From: Legionella_A sp963772805
Lineage (GTDB): Bacteria; Pseudomonadota; Gammaproteobacteria; Legionellales; Legionellaceae
Direction of reading: 5' to 3'
Length of the DNA stretch: 64,000 bases
Assembly (NCBI GenBank): GCA_963772805.1
Contig: CAVYYU010000008.1
Span: 434,001-498,000 of the forward strand
The notes below the pieces were generated by a model that had not been told where the DNA came from, made no database searches, and worked only from the letters and a program-made list of their open reading frames with translations. This document shows, in pieces, positions 34,088-42,736 of the stretch. Both the position numbers and the translations under genes were made by a program. How positions within the stretch are numbered: the first letter of the stretch is position 1; every line of letters starts with the position of its first letter.

Positions 34088-34930
34088 TTAAAATCCTTTT
34101 ACGGAAAATAAATCTTTTATTTCAGGATAGGCGAAAACGGGGCCGTCTTTACAAATAAACAAACCGCCATACTGGCAATGGCCGCACTGGCCTACCCCAC
34201 ATTCCATATTACGCTCCATGCTTAAATACATAGCGTCTTCCGGCATTCCTTTTTTGGCCAAAGCAGAAACTGCGGCGTGCATCATCATTTCGGGGCCACA
34301 CATCATGGCGATGGTGTTGTCAGGATCAAGCGAAAGTGACTGGATCATGTCAGTCACATACCCTGTAGCCCATGGCCATTTTGGTCCTACCCTATCGGCT
34401 GCAATGTGAACGGCAACATTGGGTGCCTGTTGCCATAATGCATATTTCTTGCGATAAATTAAATCCTGACTGTGCTTAACCCCTTGCAGTATTGTTAGGG
34501 CACCGTATTGCTCGCGTCTCGCTAAAATGTAGTTAATGACCGAGACCGTGGGCGCGCACCCCAATCCTCCTGTTACAATGACAACATGTTTTCCTTGCGC
34601 TTCAACCAGCGGCCAGCCTCTACCGTAGGGGCCGCGAATACCGATCTCATCACCTTCTTTTAAATTTTGCAGCGCTTTGGTTATGCGTCCCACCGCACGT
34701 ATAGTATGGCGTAGATAGGAGCATTCTGCCGGATCAGAGGATATGGAAATAGCAACTTCACCCACACCATAAAGATAAACCATATTAAATTGGCCAGGAT
34801 AGAAAGAATAACAGGGTTGGTTGCCATCTGAAAATTGGGTTTGCAGGGTAAAAATTGTGGGGGATTCTTGTATGCGTGCCGTAATTATGGCTGATCGCGG
34901 TAAATAAATATCGCCAGTTGGATTCATCAT
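34088..34930 (-). CDS. hydG: group 3b hydrogenase NAD(P)H-linked flavoprotein (gamma) subunit
   Basis: A 280-aa diaphorase subunit related to PyrK and ferredoxin-NADP reductase. It has an FAD domain (RGPYGRGWPL), an NAD(P) domain (TGGLGCAPTVSVINY; MCGPEMMM) and a C-terminal [2Fe-2S] site with four Cys in MECGVGQCGHCQYGGLFICK. It passes electrons between NAD(P)H and the Fe-S chain. Its ATGATGA start overlaps the hydB stop. Cofactor preference (NADH or NADPH) is not deduced. Confidence 0.9.
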   Translation of the reverse strand: MMNPTGDIYLPRSAIITARIQESPTIFTLQTQFSDGNQPCYSFYPGQFNMVYLYGVGEVAISISSDPAECSYLRHTIRAVGRITKALQNLKEGDEIGIRGPYGRGWPLVEAQGKHVVIVTGGLGCAPTVSVINYILARREQYGALTILQGVKHSQDLIYRKKYALWQQAPNVAVHIAADRVGPKWPWATGYVTDMIQSLSLDPDNTIAMMCGPEMMMHAAVSALAKKGMPEDAMYLSMERNMECGVGQCGHCQYGGLFICKDGPVFAYPEIKDLFSVKGF

Positions 34931-36060
34931 TTTGGCACCCTTATATTTGATTCGCCGGAGATAGCGGCTAACTCTTCGGTGATATCAATACCGACTGGAC
35001 ACCAGGTTGTGCAACGACCACAGCCGACGCATCCGCTAGTGCCGAATTGGTCGAACCAGCTGCCAACTTTGTGCGTTAGCCATTGGCGATAGCGTTGGCT
35101 GGTTGTCTCACGAATGGGTTTGCCACCTAATTCACTGTGCCCCTCAGTGAAACACGAATCCCATTCACGTTGGTGCTCGGAAGATGTGCCATCAAGGCTC
35201 GGTTTATCGGCTTCACTGTGACAAAAACAGGTGGGGCAAACAGCGGTACAATTGCCGCAGGACAAACAGCGCTCAGCAACTTGCTCCCAGCGTTCATGGC
35301 CTAAGTTAGCAAATAATAAATCGCGTAATTCGCGCTTGTTATCCATGGGAATGCGTTTGGTTTGCATGGTCCCCGCGCCGTCAACTTGCTGTATGGCATC
35401 AACGCATTGGTGTTTACTCGCACTTTTTAGATTCAAGGCCGTAAGCATGGTTTGACCGCGTTCACTGCCGCTTTTAATCACAAAGCCACCGTCAAGTTCG
35501 GTCATTAATAGATCAACGGACTGTGTAATGTTGGGGCCTGTGCCTGCAGAAACACAAAAACAATTGCTGGATGAATAGGTGCAATTGACTCCGATAACGA
35601 ATAACGATTCTCGGCGGCTCTGATAACGTACATCGGTACGGTCTTTGGCTAAAAATACTTTATCTTGAATTGCCATGGCGGCTAGGTCACACGCGCGGGC
35701 GCCGATAAAGGCGACTGGAGTTTCTGTTGCTGGATGGGGATTGAATTCCAGCTTTCCATCGCTGTTACGCTCAACACGCCATATTGTTTCACGCGGTTTA
35801 AACAGTATGGGCTTGATGGCTTGGGGGCCATTGGCCCATGAAAAGGCCTTATTGTCTGTAAGGGTTTCCAGCCGATATTCACCGGGCGATTGATGCTCTC
35901 GTATTCCCCAGGGCAATTGTTCTGTGCTAGTAAGAACATCGTAAACGATTGCGCCATCGCGCACTTGTGGTCCCACAGTAGAAAACCCGGCCTGCTGTAA
36001 GGCATCGAGCAGGTTTTGCAATTGTGTATGGGGTAAAAATTGTTCCGGGTTCTTGTCCAT
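34927..36060 (-). CDS. hydB: group 3b hydrogenase [4Fe-4S] (beta) subunit
   Basis: A 377-aa protein with two four-Cys cluster motifs, CLSCGNCTAVCPTCFC (about 243-258) and CVGCGRCTTWCP (about 340-351), of the type found in sulfhydrogenase beta subunits and in AsrA-like sulfite reductase subunits. The ATG at 36060, with AAGGA about ten bases upstream, is preferred over an in-frame start at 36147 that lies within hypE; ATG 36069 is an alternative. Group 3b enzymes often reduce elemental sulfur or polysulfide as well as NAD(P)+, and this subunit is part of that set. Confidence 0.9.
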   Translation of the reverse strand: MDKNPEQFLPHTQLQNLLDALQQAGFSTVGPQVRDGAIVYDVLTSTEQLPWGIREHQSPGEYRLETLTDNKAFSWANGPQAIKPILFKPRETIWRVERNSDGKLEFNPHPATETPVAFIGARACDLAAMAIQDKVFLAKDRTDVRYQSRRESLFVIGVNCTYSSSNCFCVSAGTGPNITQSVDLLMTELDGGFVIKSGSERGQTMLTALNLKSASKHQCVDAIQQVDGAGTMQTKRIPMDNKRELRDLLFANLGHERWEQVAERCLSCGNCTAVCPTCFCHSEADKPSLDGTSSEHQREWDSCFTEGHSELGGKPIRETTSQRYRQWLTHKVGSWFDQFGTSGCVGCGRCTTWCPVGIDITEELAAISGESNIRVPK

Positions 36061-36062
36061 AA

Positions 36063-37133
36063 CTAGCATATCCTTGGTAATTGTTCTCCAGCCAACCAGT
36101 CCATCATGCGCATGCCGCCGGTTCTGGTTTTCAGTTGCACGAAACACCGTGGGTCGTGCACGACCTCGCCAATGATTGCAGCATCGGCGCCTAGCGGATG
36201 CGCACGCATAGTGGCTAAAAGCTCGTCACTATCATTAGCGGCACAAATCGCCAGTAGTTTACCTTCGTTGGCAACGTACATGGTGTCAAGGCCTAACAGT
36301 TCGCAGGCACTGGCGACCTCTGTACGAATGGGAATTTTATTCTCATCAATCATAAAACCAATTTGTGATTGTTGAGCCCACTCATTTAACGTGGTTGCGA
36401 TGCCACCGCGAGTGGGGTCGCGTAGACAATGAATGTTTGGAGTCGTCGTAACCATTTTCTGCACTAAATCATGCAGTGCCGCAGTGTCTGATTCAATCGT
36501 CGTAGCAAAGCGCAGGTTATTGCGCTGCGACATGATGGCAACGCCATGATCACCAATATAGCCACTGACGATGACTTTATCCCCGGGACGGGCTTTGTCG
36601 CCTGAAATGTTTACGTGGTCTGGAACCATGCCAATGCCGGTTGTCGTGATGAAAACGCCATCACCTTTGCCACGTTCAACGACTTTGGTATCACCAGTAA
36701 CTATTGCAACACCAGCGGCACGCGCGGCTTTGGCCATCGACAGTGCAATCGTATTTAGATCGCATAATGGAAATCCTTCCTCCAGAATAAAGCTTGCTGC
36801 TAAATGCAAAGGCTTGGCACCGGCCATGGCGATATCGTTTATGGTGCCGTTTACGGCAAGAGAGCCAATGTCGCCACCGGGGAAAAACAAGGGGGAAATG
36901 ACGTGCCCATCCGTGCTCATCACCATACGTCCCGCATTAACTGTAAAACAGGCTTGATCATTTTTTTGCGCCAGCCATTCATTATCAAATGCTGGTGCAA
37001 AAAGTTGGTCTATAAGTTGCGCCGATGCGCGGCCGCCGCTGCCGTGGCTTAAGTCGATGCATCCGTGTTTGATATTTAATTTGGGTCCGGAAAATTTTTT
37101 TATGCTGGGTTCGCTAATCAGGGTTGTATTCAT
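36063..37133 (-). CDS. hypE: hydrogenase maturation factor HypE
   Basis: A 356-aa PurM-like ATPase that dehydrates the HypF-delivered carbamoyl group on its C-terminal Cys to a thiocyanate, the source of the active-site cyanide. The chain ends in PRIC with that Cys last, and the N-terminal IDLSHGSGGRAS, STDGHVISPLFFPGGDIG and TGDTKVVERGKGDGVF match the family. The ATG at 37133 forms an ATGA overlap with hypD; the longer frame from 37199 runs inside hypD. Confidence 0.93.
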   Translation of the reverse strand: MNTTLISEPSIKKFSGPKLNIKHGCIDLSHGSGGRASAQLIDQLFAPAFDNEWLAQKNDQACFTVNAGRMVMSTDGHVISPLFFPGGDIGSLAVNGTINDIAMAGAKPLHLAASFILEEGFPLCDLNTIALSMAKAARAAGVAIVTGDTKVVERGKGDGVFITTTGIGMVPDHVNISGDKARPGDKVIVSGYIGDHGVAIMSQRNNLRFATTIESDTAALHDLVQKMVTTTPNIHCLRDPTRGGIATTLNEWAQQSQIGFMIDENKIPIRTEVASACELLGLDTMYVANEGKLLAICAANDSDELLATMRAHPLGADAAIIGEVVHDPRCFVQLKTRTGGMRMMDWLAGEQLPRIC

Positions 37134-38260
37134 GCGTATGCTCCTGTTCGGCCATAGGCATAAACGGCGGCACAGGCGCCCTCTGAGGAGACCATGCATG
37201 ATCCCAGAGGATTTTCGGGCGTACAGACTTTGGCAAACAATTTACAATCAGTTGGTTTTTTCATACCGCGTAATACAGCGCCACAATCGCACTGCTTATG
37301 CTCAACACCTTTAGTTTCAGGTAGGGTAAATCGTTTCTCCGCATCAAAGGCGGCGAAGGTTTCGCGAATTTGCAAAGCACTTTCAGGAATTTCCCCTAAG
37401 CCACGCCATTCAAAACTTGGGCGAAGCTCGAATACGTCGGCCACTAACGCCTGCGATCGCAGGTTGCCTTCACGAGTTACGGCGCGCGTGTATTGGTTTT
37501 CAACGCAGTTTTGATTCGTGTTGATTTGTTCTATCAACATTAAAATAGCGTGTAACACATCGAGTGGTTCAAAGCCTGCAATCACGATGGGCTTTTTGTA
37601 TTTTTGACTTACTGCGTCGTATGCCTGGCTGCCAATCACGATACTAACGTGTGCAGGCCCCACAAAACCGTCTATATTAACGGAATTTTTTTCGGTTTCA
37701 GTGCTTTGCGATTGTAGCAGGCTATCCATAGCGACAGGGGTGAGTACGTGGTTACAAAATACGCTGAAGTTGGGTATTTGTAATTTTTCGGCTTGTTTAA
37801 TGATTGCCGCGGTTGGTGGGGTGGTTGTTTCAAAGCCGATGGCAAAGAAAACGACGTCTTTTTGTGGATTGAGTAACGCGAGGTTGAGGGCATCATCGAC
37901 AGAGTAGACCATGCGTACATCGGCACCGCGTGCTTTGGCTTGTAGCAGGCTTTGTAGGCCTGAACCGGGTACGCGTAACATGTCGCCATAGCTGCATAAA
38001 ATAACGTCAGGCATGGACGCGAGCGCTATGGCTTTATCAATGCGTGCTATGGGTAAGACACACACCGGGCATCCGGGTCCGTGAATCATTTCAACGTTGT
38101 TGGGTAATAAGCTGGGTAGGCCATAGCGGTGGATGGTATGCGTGTGGCCGCCGCAGAACTCCATTAGGCGATAATAACGGTCGGGATGTGCTTGGGTAGC
38201 GATGGCTTGCGCGAGAGTTTTAGCAAAGTCGGCATTGCGGAATTCTTCGATGTATTTCAT
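37130..38260 (-). CDS. hypD: hydrogenase maturation factor HypD
   Basis: A 376-aa [4Fe-4S] protein that, with HypC, builds the Fe(CN)2CO unit. Conserved motifs are FCGGHTHTIHRYGL (about 35-48), GPGCPVCVLP (about 64-73), GFETTTPPTA, and the C-terminal Cys set in EHKQCDCGAVLRG and CKLFAKVCTPENPLGSCM that holds the cluster. It overlaps hypC and hypE by four bases each. Confidence 0.95.
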   Translation of the reverse strand: MKYIEEFRNADFAKTLAQAIATQAHPDRYYRLMEFCGGHTHTIHRYGLPSLLPNNVEMIHGPGCPVCVLPIARIDKAIALASMPDVILCSYGDMLRVPGSGLQSLLQAKARGADVRMVYSVDDALNLALLNPQKDVVFFAIGFETTTPPTAAIIKQAEKLQIPNFSVFCNHVLTPVAMDSLLQSQSTETEKNSVNIDGFVGPAHVSIVIGSQAYDAVSQKYKKPIVIAGFEPLDVLHAILMLIEQINTNQNCVENQYTRAVTREGNLRSQALVADVFELRPSFEWRGLGEIPESALQIRETFAAFDAEKRFTLPETKGVEHKQCDCGAVLRGMKKPTDCKLFAKVCTPENPLGSCMVSSEGACAAVYAYGRTGAYA

Positions 38261-38487
38261 GGTTTGAGCTCTTCTTGCATCATTTCGGCGAATAAGGCTA
38301 GAGTCTTTTGGGCTTCGTGTTCATCAAGCCTCGTGAGCGCGTAGCCCACGTGCATGATGACATAGTCACCTTCGGCGACATGCTCAAGCAGGGTAGTTGA
38401 AATTTCTTTTTCGATTCCGCCCAGATTAACGAGCGCCCGTTGTTGGTCGAGTATTTTGGTTATTTGAGCGGGCATGGCTAGACACAT
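38257..38487 (-). CDS. hypC: hydrogenase maturation chaperone HypC
   Basis: A 76-aa HypC/HupF-family chaperone that carries the Fe(CN)2CO moiety with HypD to the large-subunit precursor. The invariant N-terminus MCLAMPAQI with the essential Cys2 is present, as is the OB-like core GDYVIMHVGYAL. It overlaps hypF upstream by ten bases and hypD downstream by four. Confidence 0.95.
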   Translation of the reverse strand: MCLAMPAQITKILDQQRALVNLGGIEKEISTTLLEHVAEGDYVIMHVGYALTRLDEHEAQKTLALFAEMMQEELKP

Positions 38488-40763
38488 TGGTCGATCCTTT
38501 TAGTTCCTGCTATCCAGGCTTGTCCTAGCGATAGTCCACCGTCGTTGGGTGGTAAGCGTTGTGGTAAATATACCTTTAATCCGCTGTGAATTAAACGATT
38601 GCTTAATCCCTCACTGAGTACTTTATTTAAAAAACAGCCGCCACTTAGTAAAACCGTATCAATGGACAGGTGTTTTGCTGTGTGTATTAGCCATTCAGTC
38701 AAGCCCGCAATGAGCGTACCGTGAAACAGGTTGGCGCCCGCAACTGGGTTGAGGTTTAGCAACTGCACAAAAGTGGGCAGCATGCTGAATTGCTTGTTAT
38801 CAATAGACCAGCCATTGGGAAGCACTTCCAGGTGGGTTACTTTACTTTCTAATAGCATGGCTGCCTGGCCTTCGTAGTGGGAAATAGTGTTTATGCCTAG
38901 CAGGGCGCTTGCGGCGTCGAATAATCGGCCACAGCTGGTGGTTAGTGGTATGGCGTTTGGGCTATTTAGCATATTAGCGAGTAGGGATGCTTGTGGCATA
39001 TGGGCAAATTGTTTAGGTATGCGGTCATTCATGTTGAGGTGATGCAATATGCCGGCGGCCATGCGCCAGGGTTCTCGTACGGCTGTTTCACCACCAGGAA
39101 GTGGGAGGGGTTGAAAATGCCCAACTCTTTCGAAATTGCTCTTGTCGAGCAGTAAAAGTTCGCCGCCCCATGCGCGGGCGTCTGTTCCATAGCCATAGCC
39201 GTCAAGTGCTAGCCCTAGTGCGGGTTCAAGGATATGGTGCTCTGCCGCGACTGAGGCTAGGTGTGCATGATGATGTTGTACTGGAATGCGTGGCAGATTG
39301 TAGTTGTTTGCTAGTTGCGTGGTATAGAAGTCGGGGTGTAAATCACAGGCAATGCGTTCAATTTTAACATTTAATAGCTGTTGCCAGTGCTCTATCGATT
39401 CATGAAGAAATTCGATGGTTTCACGGTTGTTTAAACTGCCTATGTGTTGTGAGACGAAGGCCTCGTCTTCGCGGGTGATACAGAAGGTGTTTTTTTGGTG
39501 TGCGCCGAGTGCCAGTGTTGGTGGGATAGGATGGGGGAGCTTAATGCGCTCAGGGATGTAGCCTCGGGCGCGGCGGATGAATGCTGGTGCGTTGTTTATG
39601 ACTCGGATAACGGAGTCATCAGCGCGGGTGATGATTTGGCGGTTGTGGGTGACGATTAGATCGGCAATTGTTGATAGTTCGCGATGGGCTGTTTCATCAT
39701 CGATGATGATTGGGTTGCCATCTCGATTGGCGCTGGTGACAATTAGTGTTTGATGTTCATTGTCTAATGCGTTGAGTAGTAAGTAATGAAGGGGGGTGGA
39801 AGGTAGCATGATGCCCAGGTGTGATAGGTTGGGCGCTATGGATTTGGGTAAAGAGGTGGTGAAGCCGGATTCGTGTGGAGCGCTGTTAACAGCTAATGGG
39901 GTCAGCATTTCAGACGAAGATGCGTCCAATCGTTTTGTTAATAAAACAATTGGACGTGCGGTACTTGTTAGGCGTTGCCTTTCTTCATCGTTGATTGTAG
40001 CGATACGTGTGGCGACTGTTGCATTTTTTACCATTATTGCGAATGGTTTGTGTTTTCTGTTTTTTTGTTGCCGCAGGTTCAGTATCGTTTTTTCATTAGC
40101 CGCATCACAGATCAATTGGTAGCCACCAAGGCCTTTGATGGCAACGATTTTGCCGCTCTTTATGGCTTGAGCTATTGTGGTGATTTCGCAAGATAGTTGT
40201 GGGCCGCAGTTTGCACAGGCAGTGGGTTGTGCGTGGTAACGGCGGTTGGTGGGGTCGTTGTAGTCGGCTTGGCATTGTTGGCATAGTGGAAATTGATTCA
40301 TTGAGGTTTGAGCACGATCGTAGGGTAATTTGTGGGTAATGGTTAGTCGGGGTCCGCAGTGAGTGCAGTTTAGAAATGGGTAGTGGTAGTAGCGGCTTTG
40401 TGGGTCGAATAACTCGTTTAAACAGTCGTTGCAGGTAGCCGTGTCCGGTGCGATTATTGTGTGTGCTTCTCCGGGTTGGCTTTTGATGATTTGGAAGCTG
40501 TTTTCATTGTTGATTCGTGATTGTTGTATGGCGTTAATTGTGTCGATACGTGCCAGTGGGGGTAGTGTGGCTTTAAGTTGTGTTAGAAATTCAGTGGTTG
40601 ACTTGCCTTGTATCTCAATTAATACGCCAGCAGGATTATTTTGTACCCAGCCAGTTAAATTGAGGGTTTGTGCAATTTGGTAGGCGTGGGGGCGAAAGCC
40701 GACGCCCTGGACTTGGCCTGTGATTGTAATTTGCAGGCGTTCAGATGTTATTTCTTGAGCCAT
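38478..40763 (-). CDS. hypF: carbamoyltransferase HypF
   Basis: A 761-aa multidomain enzyme that makes the carbamoyl group for the active-site cyanide. Domains in order are an acylphosphatase (GQVQGVGFRPHAYQIA, about 12-27), two zinc-finger repeats (CNDCLNELFDP ... CTHCGPR and CQQCQADYNDP ... CANCGPQ, about 105-185), a YrdC-like domain (about 195-385) and a Kae1-like domain with QHHHAHLASVAAEH (about 470). The ATG at 40763 is preferred; ATG 40772 would also overlap hypB and cannot be excluded. Confidence 0.94.
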   Translation of the reverse strand: MAQEITSERLQITITGQVQGVGFRPHAYQIAQTLNLTGWVQNNPAGVLIEIQGKSTTEFLTQLKATLPPLARIDTINAIQQSRINNENSFQIIKSQPGEAHTIIAPDTATCNDCLNELFDPQSRYYHYPFLNCTHCGPRLTITHKLPYDRAQTSMNQFPLCQQCQADYNDPTNRRYHAQPTACANCGPQLSCEITTIAQAIKSGKIVAIKGLGGYQLICDAANEKTILNLRQQKNRKHKPFAIMVKNATVATRIATINDEERQRLTSTARPIVLLTKRLDASSSEMLTPLAVNSAPHESGFTTSLPKSIAPNLSHLGIMLPSTPLHYLLLNALDNEHQTLIVTSANRDGNPIIIDDETAHRELSTIADLIVTHNRQIITRADDSVIRVINNAPAFIRRARGYIPERIKLPHPIPPTLALGAHQKNTFCITREDEAFVSQHIGSLNNRETIEFLHESIEHWQQLLNVKIERIACDLHPDFYTTQLANNYNLPRIPVQHHHAHLASVAAEHHILEPALGLALDGYGYGTDARAWGGELLLLDKSNFERVGHFQPLPLPGGETAVREPWRMAAGILHHLNMNDRIPKQFAHMPQASLLANMLNSPNAIPLTTSCGRLFDAASALLGINTISHYEGQAAMLLESKVTHLEVLPNGWSIDNKQFSMLPTFVQLLNLNPVAGANLFHGTLIAGLTEWLIHTAKHLSIDTVLLSGGCFLNKVLSEGLSNRLIHSGLKVYLPQRLPPNDGGLSLGQAWIAGTKRIDQCV

Positions 40764-41455
40764 TGATACCATGCCTCGAGCCCGGATCCGCTTGTAGCTG
40801 AAAGACTTAATACGTTAATGGCGGGGTTGATTCGTTGTGCGTACTCAATGCATTTATCGGTATTGAAATCTACATAGGGCAGTAAATCTGTTTTTGTAAT
40901 CAGCATTAGATCGGCTTTGCGAAACATATCGGGGTATTTTAAGGGTTTGTTATCGCCTTCGGTAACTGATAGCAGAACAACTCGCTGTGCTTCGCCTAAA
41001 TCAAATAAAGCGGGGCAGACGAGATTGCCTACGTTTTCGATTAATAAGAGCGAATTTTTGTCTGGCATCAAATCATCAATAGAGTGGCCGATCATGTGGG
41101 CGTCCAAGTGGCATGTTTTGCCGGTGTTGACCTGAATCGCGGTAGCGCCTGCTGATTTGAGTTTTTCTGCGTCGAGGTCTGTTTGTTGATCGCCCACGAT
41201 CACGGCAATATTGAGCTTGTTTTTTAATTCAGAGATGGTGCGTGTCAGTAAAGTTGTTTTGCCAGAGCCTGGGCTGGACATCAGGTTGAGTGCTCTGATT
41301 TTATTTTTTAAAAAATAGTCACGGTTGGCTGCAGCAAATTGGTTGTTTTTCGCTAGCAGATCTTGCTCCACTGCAATGACATCGTGATGGTGGTGATCTG
41401 CTCCATGATCTAAGTCATGTGTATGTTCTTCACTGCATCCGCATATCCCGCACAT
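40748..41455 (-). CDS. hypB: nickel GTPase HypB
   Basis: A 235-aa GTPase that delivers nickel with HypA. The N-terminal CGICGCSEE site and a His-rich nickel-storage stretch (HTHDLDHGADHHHHD) precede the G domain, with P-loop SSPGSGKTTLL, NVGNLVCPALFDLGE and TKTDLLPYV. The ATG at 41455 shares a base with the hypA stop (TAATG). The His-rich part suggests buffering of nickel, consistent with the transporter gene divergent from hypA. Confidence 0.95.
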   Translation of the reverse strand: MCGICGCSEEHTHDLDHGADHHHHDVIAVEQDLLAKNNQFAAANRDYFLKNKIRALNLMSSPGSGKTTLLTRTISELKNKLNIAVIVGDQQTDLDAEKLKSAGATAIQVNTGKTCHLDAHMIGHSIDDLMPDKNSLLLIENVGNLVCPALFDLGEAQRVVLLSVTEGDNKPLKYPDMFRKADLMLITKTDLLPYVDFNTDKCIEYAQRINPAINVLSLSATSGSGLEAWYQWLKK

Positions 41456-41796
41456 TATTCTATCTCCAATGATTTGACGCGCATTTCTTCGCCTTGAGTA
41501 ACCTTTAATGAAAAATGACCGCAGGTTTGGCAAGGGTCATAATAGTGCGTAAGAGTAACTGTTTTTTGGCAGGAGTCGCAAATGGCTAGTCCTTCTATGG
41601 TGATAATATCTAAATCAGCCTGTGCGGCAAGGGTGTCTTTGGTGATGGCTTCGAAGCCAAAACGGAGGGCTGATTCATCGACGGCAGCCAGTTGGCCGAT
41701 TTCGAGGGTTATTTTTTTGACGCGCGTACATTTTTTTCCTGCAACGTGCTCGTTGATGATGTCGAGAATAGCGCGGCAGAGTGAAAGTTCATGCAT
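41455..41796 (-). CDS. hypA: nickel metallochaperone HypA
   Basis: A 113-aa protein binding Ni via His2 of MHELSLCRAI and structural zinc through two CxxC-type pairs in AICDSCQKTV and PCQTCGHFS. It is the first gene of the eleven-gene minus-strand operon. The ATG at 41796 gives the invariant MHE start; a longer frame from 41835 would add 13 residues and bury the nickel ligand. The promoter must lie in the 137 bp shared with the divergent transporter. Confidence 0.94.
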   Translation of the reverse strand: MHELSLCRAILDIINEHVAGKKCTRVKKITLEIGQLAAVDESALRFGFEAITKDTLAAQADLDIITIEGLAICDSCQKTVTLTHYYDPCQTCGHFSLKVTQGEEMRVKSLEIE

Positions 41797-41933
41797 GATT
41801 TTGGGCTCGTTTTGTCCCTCAAGCTGAGAAGACAAACTATTTTAATTCCATTAATCTATAATCATAAACATTATCCTAAAATGGAGAAAATAGCATTAAC
41901 GTTATCAATCATTCATGGTGGCTTTTAATTCTA

Positions 41934-42575
41934 ATGGCATTTGCTTTGGGCGTGCGTCACGGCTTTGATCTTGATCATCTGGCTACGATTGATTCTATTA
42001 CCCGAACAGTAAAACAAGATGCGCGTTTAGCAAAATTTGTTGGGGTTTTGTTTTCACTAGGTCATGGCTTGGTTGTTATGCTGATGAGCGTGCTTATCGC
42101 CAGCGGTTTTATCCAAATTCAATCACCACACTGGCTGGAAACGTTTGGCAGCTGGATTTCAATTGTTTTTTTGCTGTTGTTTGGCGTACTCACTCTATGG
42201 AATATATTGCCCCATACGTCCATCGTACCCACCGGTTTCCGAACGTTTTTATTCAAAAAATTATTAGGTGAAAAATATAATCCATTTTTTATTATGTTAA
42301 TCGGCGCATTATTTGCATTTTCGTTTGATACTTTCACTCAGGTGACTTTGTTTTCCATATCCGCATCAGTGATGGCGGGATTTGTGTTCCCCATTCTGCT
42401 TAGCGTGGTGTTTATGCTCGGGATGATGTCATCAGACGGTTTAAATGGATTTTTTGTTTCGGCAATGATTCAGCTTGCAGATAAAAAATCGCAGATTATT
42501 TCACAGGTTATAGGGGTGGCTATTGCCTGTTTCAGTTTGACATTGGGGGTGTTGGGACTGCTAAATCAGCTATGA
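41934..42575 (+). CDS. NiCoT-family nickel/cobalt permease, short form
   Basis: A 213-aa membrane protein with about six helices. RHGFDLDHLATIDSITR near residues 8-24 contains the HX4DH nickel-binding signature of NiCoT transporters. Classical members have about 330 residues and eight helices with this motif in helix II. The in-frame codons just upstream (WWLLIL) are hydrophobic but contain no ordinary start after the stop at 41877-41879, so helix I may be missing, or a rare start may be used. Its position opposite hypA argues for nickel supply to the hydrogenase. Confidence 0.82.
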   Translation: MAFALGVRHGFDLDHLATIDSITRTVKQDARLAKFVGVLFSLGHGLVVMLMSVLIASGFIQIQSPHWLETFGSWISIVFLLLFGVLTLWNILPHTSIVPTGFRTFLFKKLLGEKYNPFFIMLIGALFAFSFDTFTQVTLFSISASVMAGFVFPILLSVVFMLGMMSSDGLNGFFVSAMIQLADKKSQIISQVIGVAIACFSLTLGVLGLLNQL

Positions 42576-42620
42576 ATTATATTGGATTTATGCAAGGACT
42601 TACGCAAAACGTTCTGCAGT

Positions 42621-42653
42621 ATTTTGTTGTAATTATCAAAATTACAACAAAAT
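42621..42653. other. perfect 14-bp inverted repeat between transporter and ankyrin gene
   Basis: Arms ATTTTGTTGTAATT and AATTACAACAAAAT around a five-base loop ATCAA, with TTCTG/CAGAA extending the symmetry beyond a four-base bulge. There is no T run after it, so it is not a standard terminator. It could be an operator or an RNA structure 83 bp before the ankyrin gene. Confidence 0.7.
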
Positions 42654-42736
42654 CAGAATGCCCATAAATAATCGCATAGGCAAATTAAATACACATTGTA
42701 TGACGGCCGAATGCTATAAATTTAGGATAAAGCGCT

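Noticed and set aside
36571..36957. 128-aa plus-strand frame inside hypE
   Set aside because: Antisense to a confident HypE; composition is Ser/Pro-rich as expected of a shadow.
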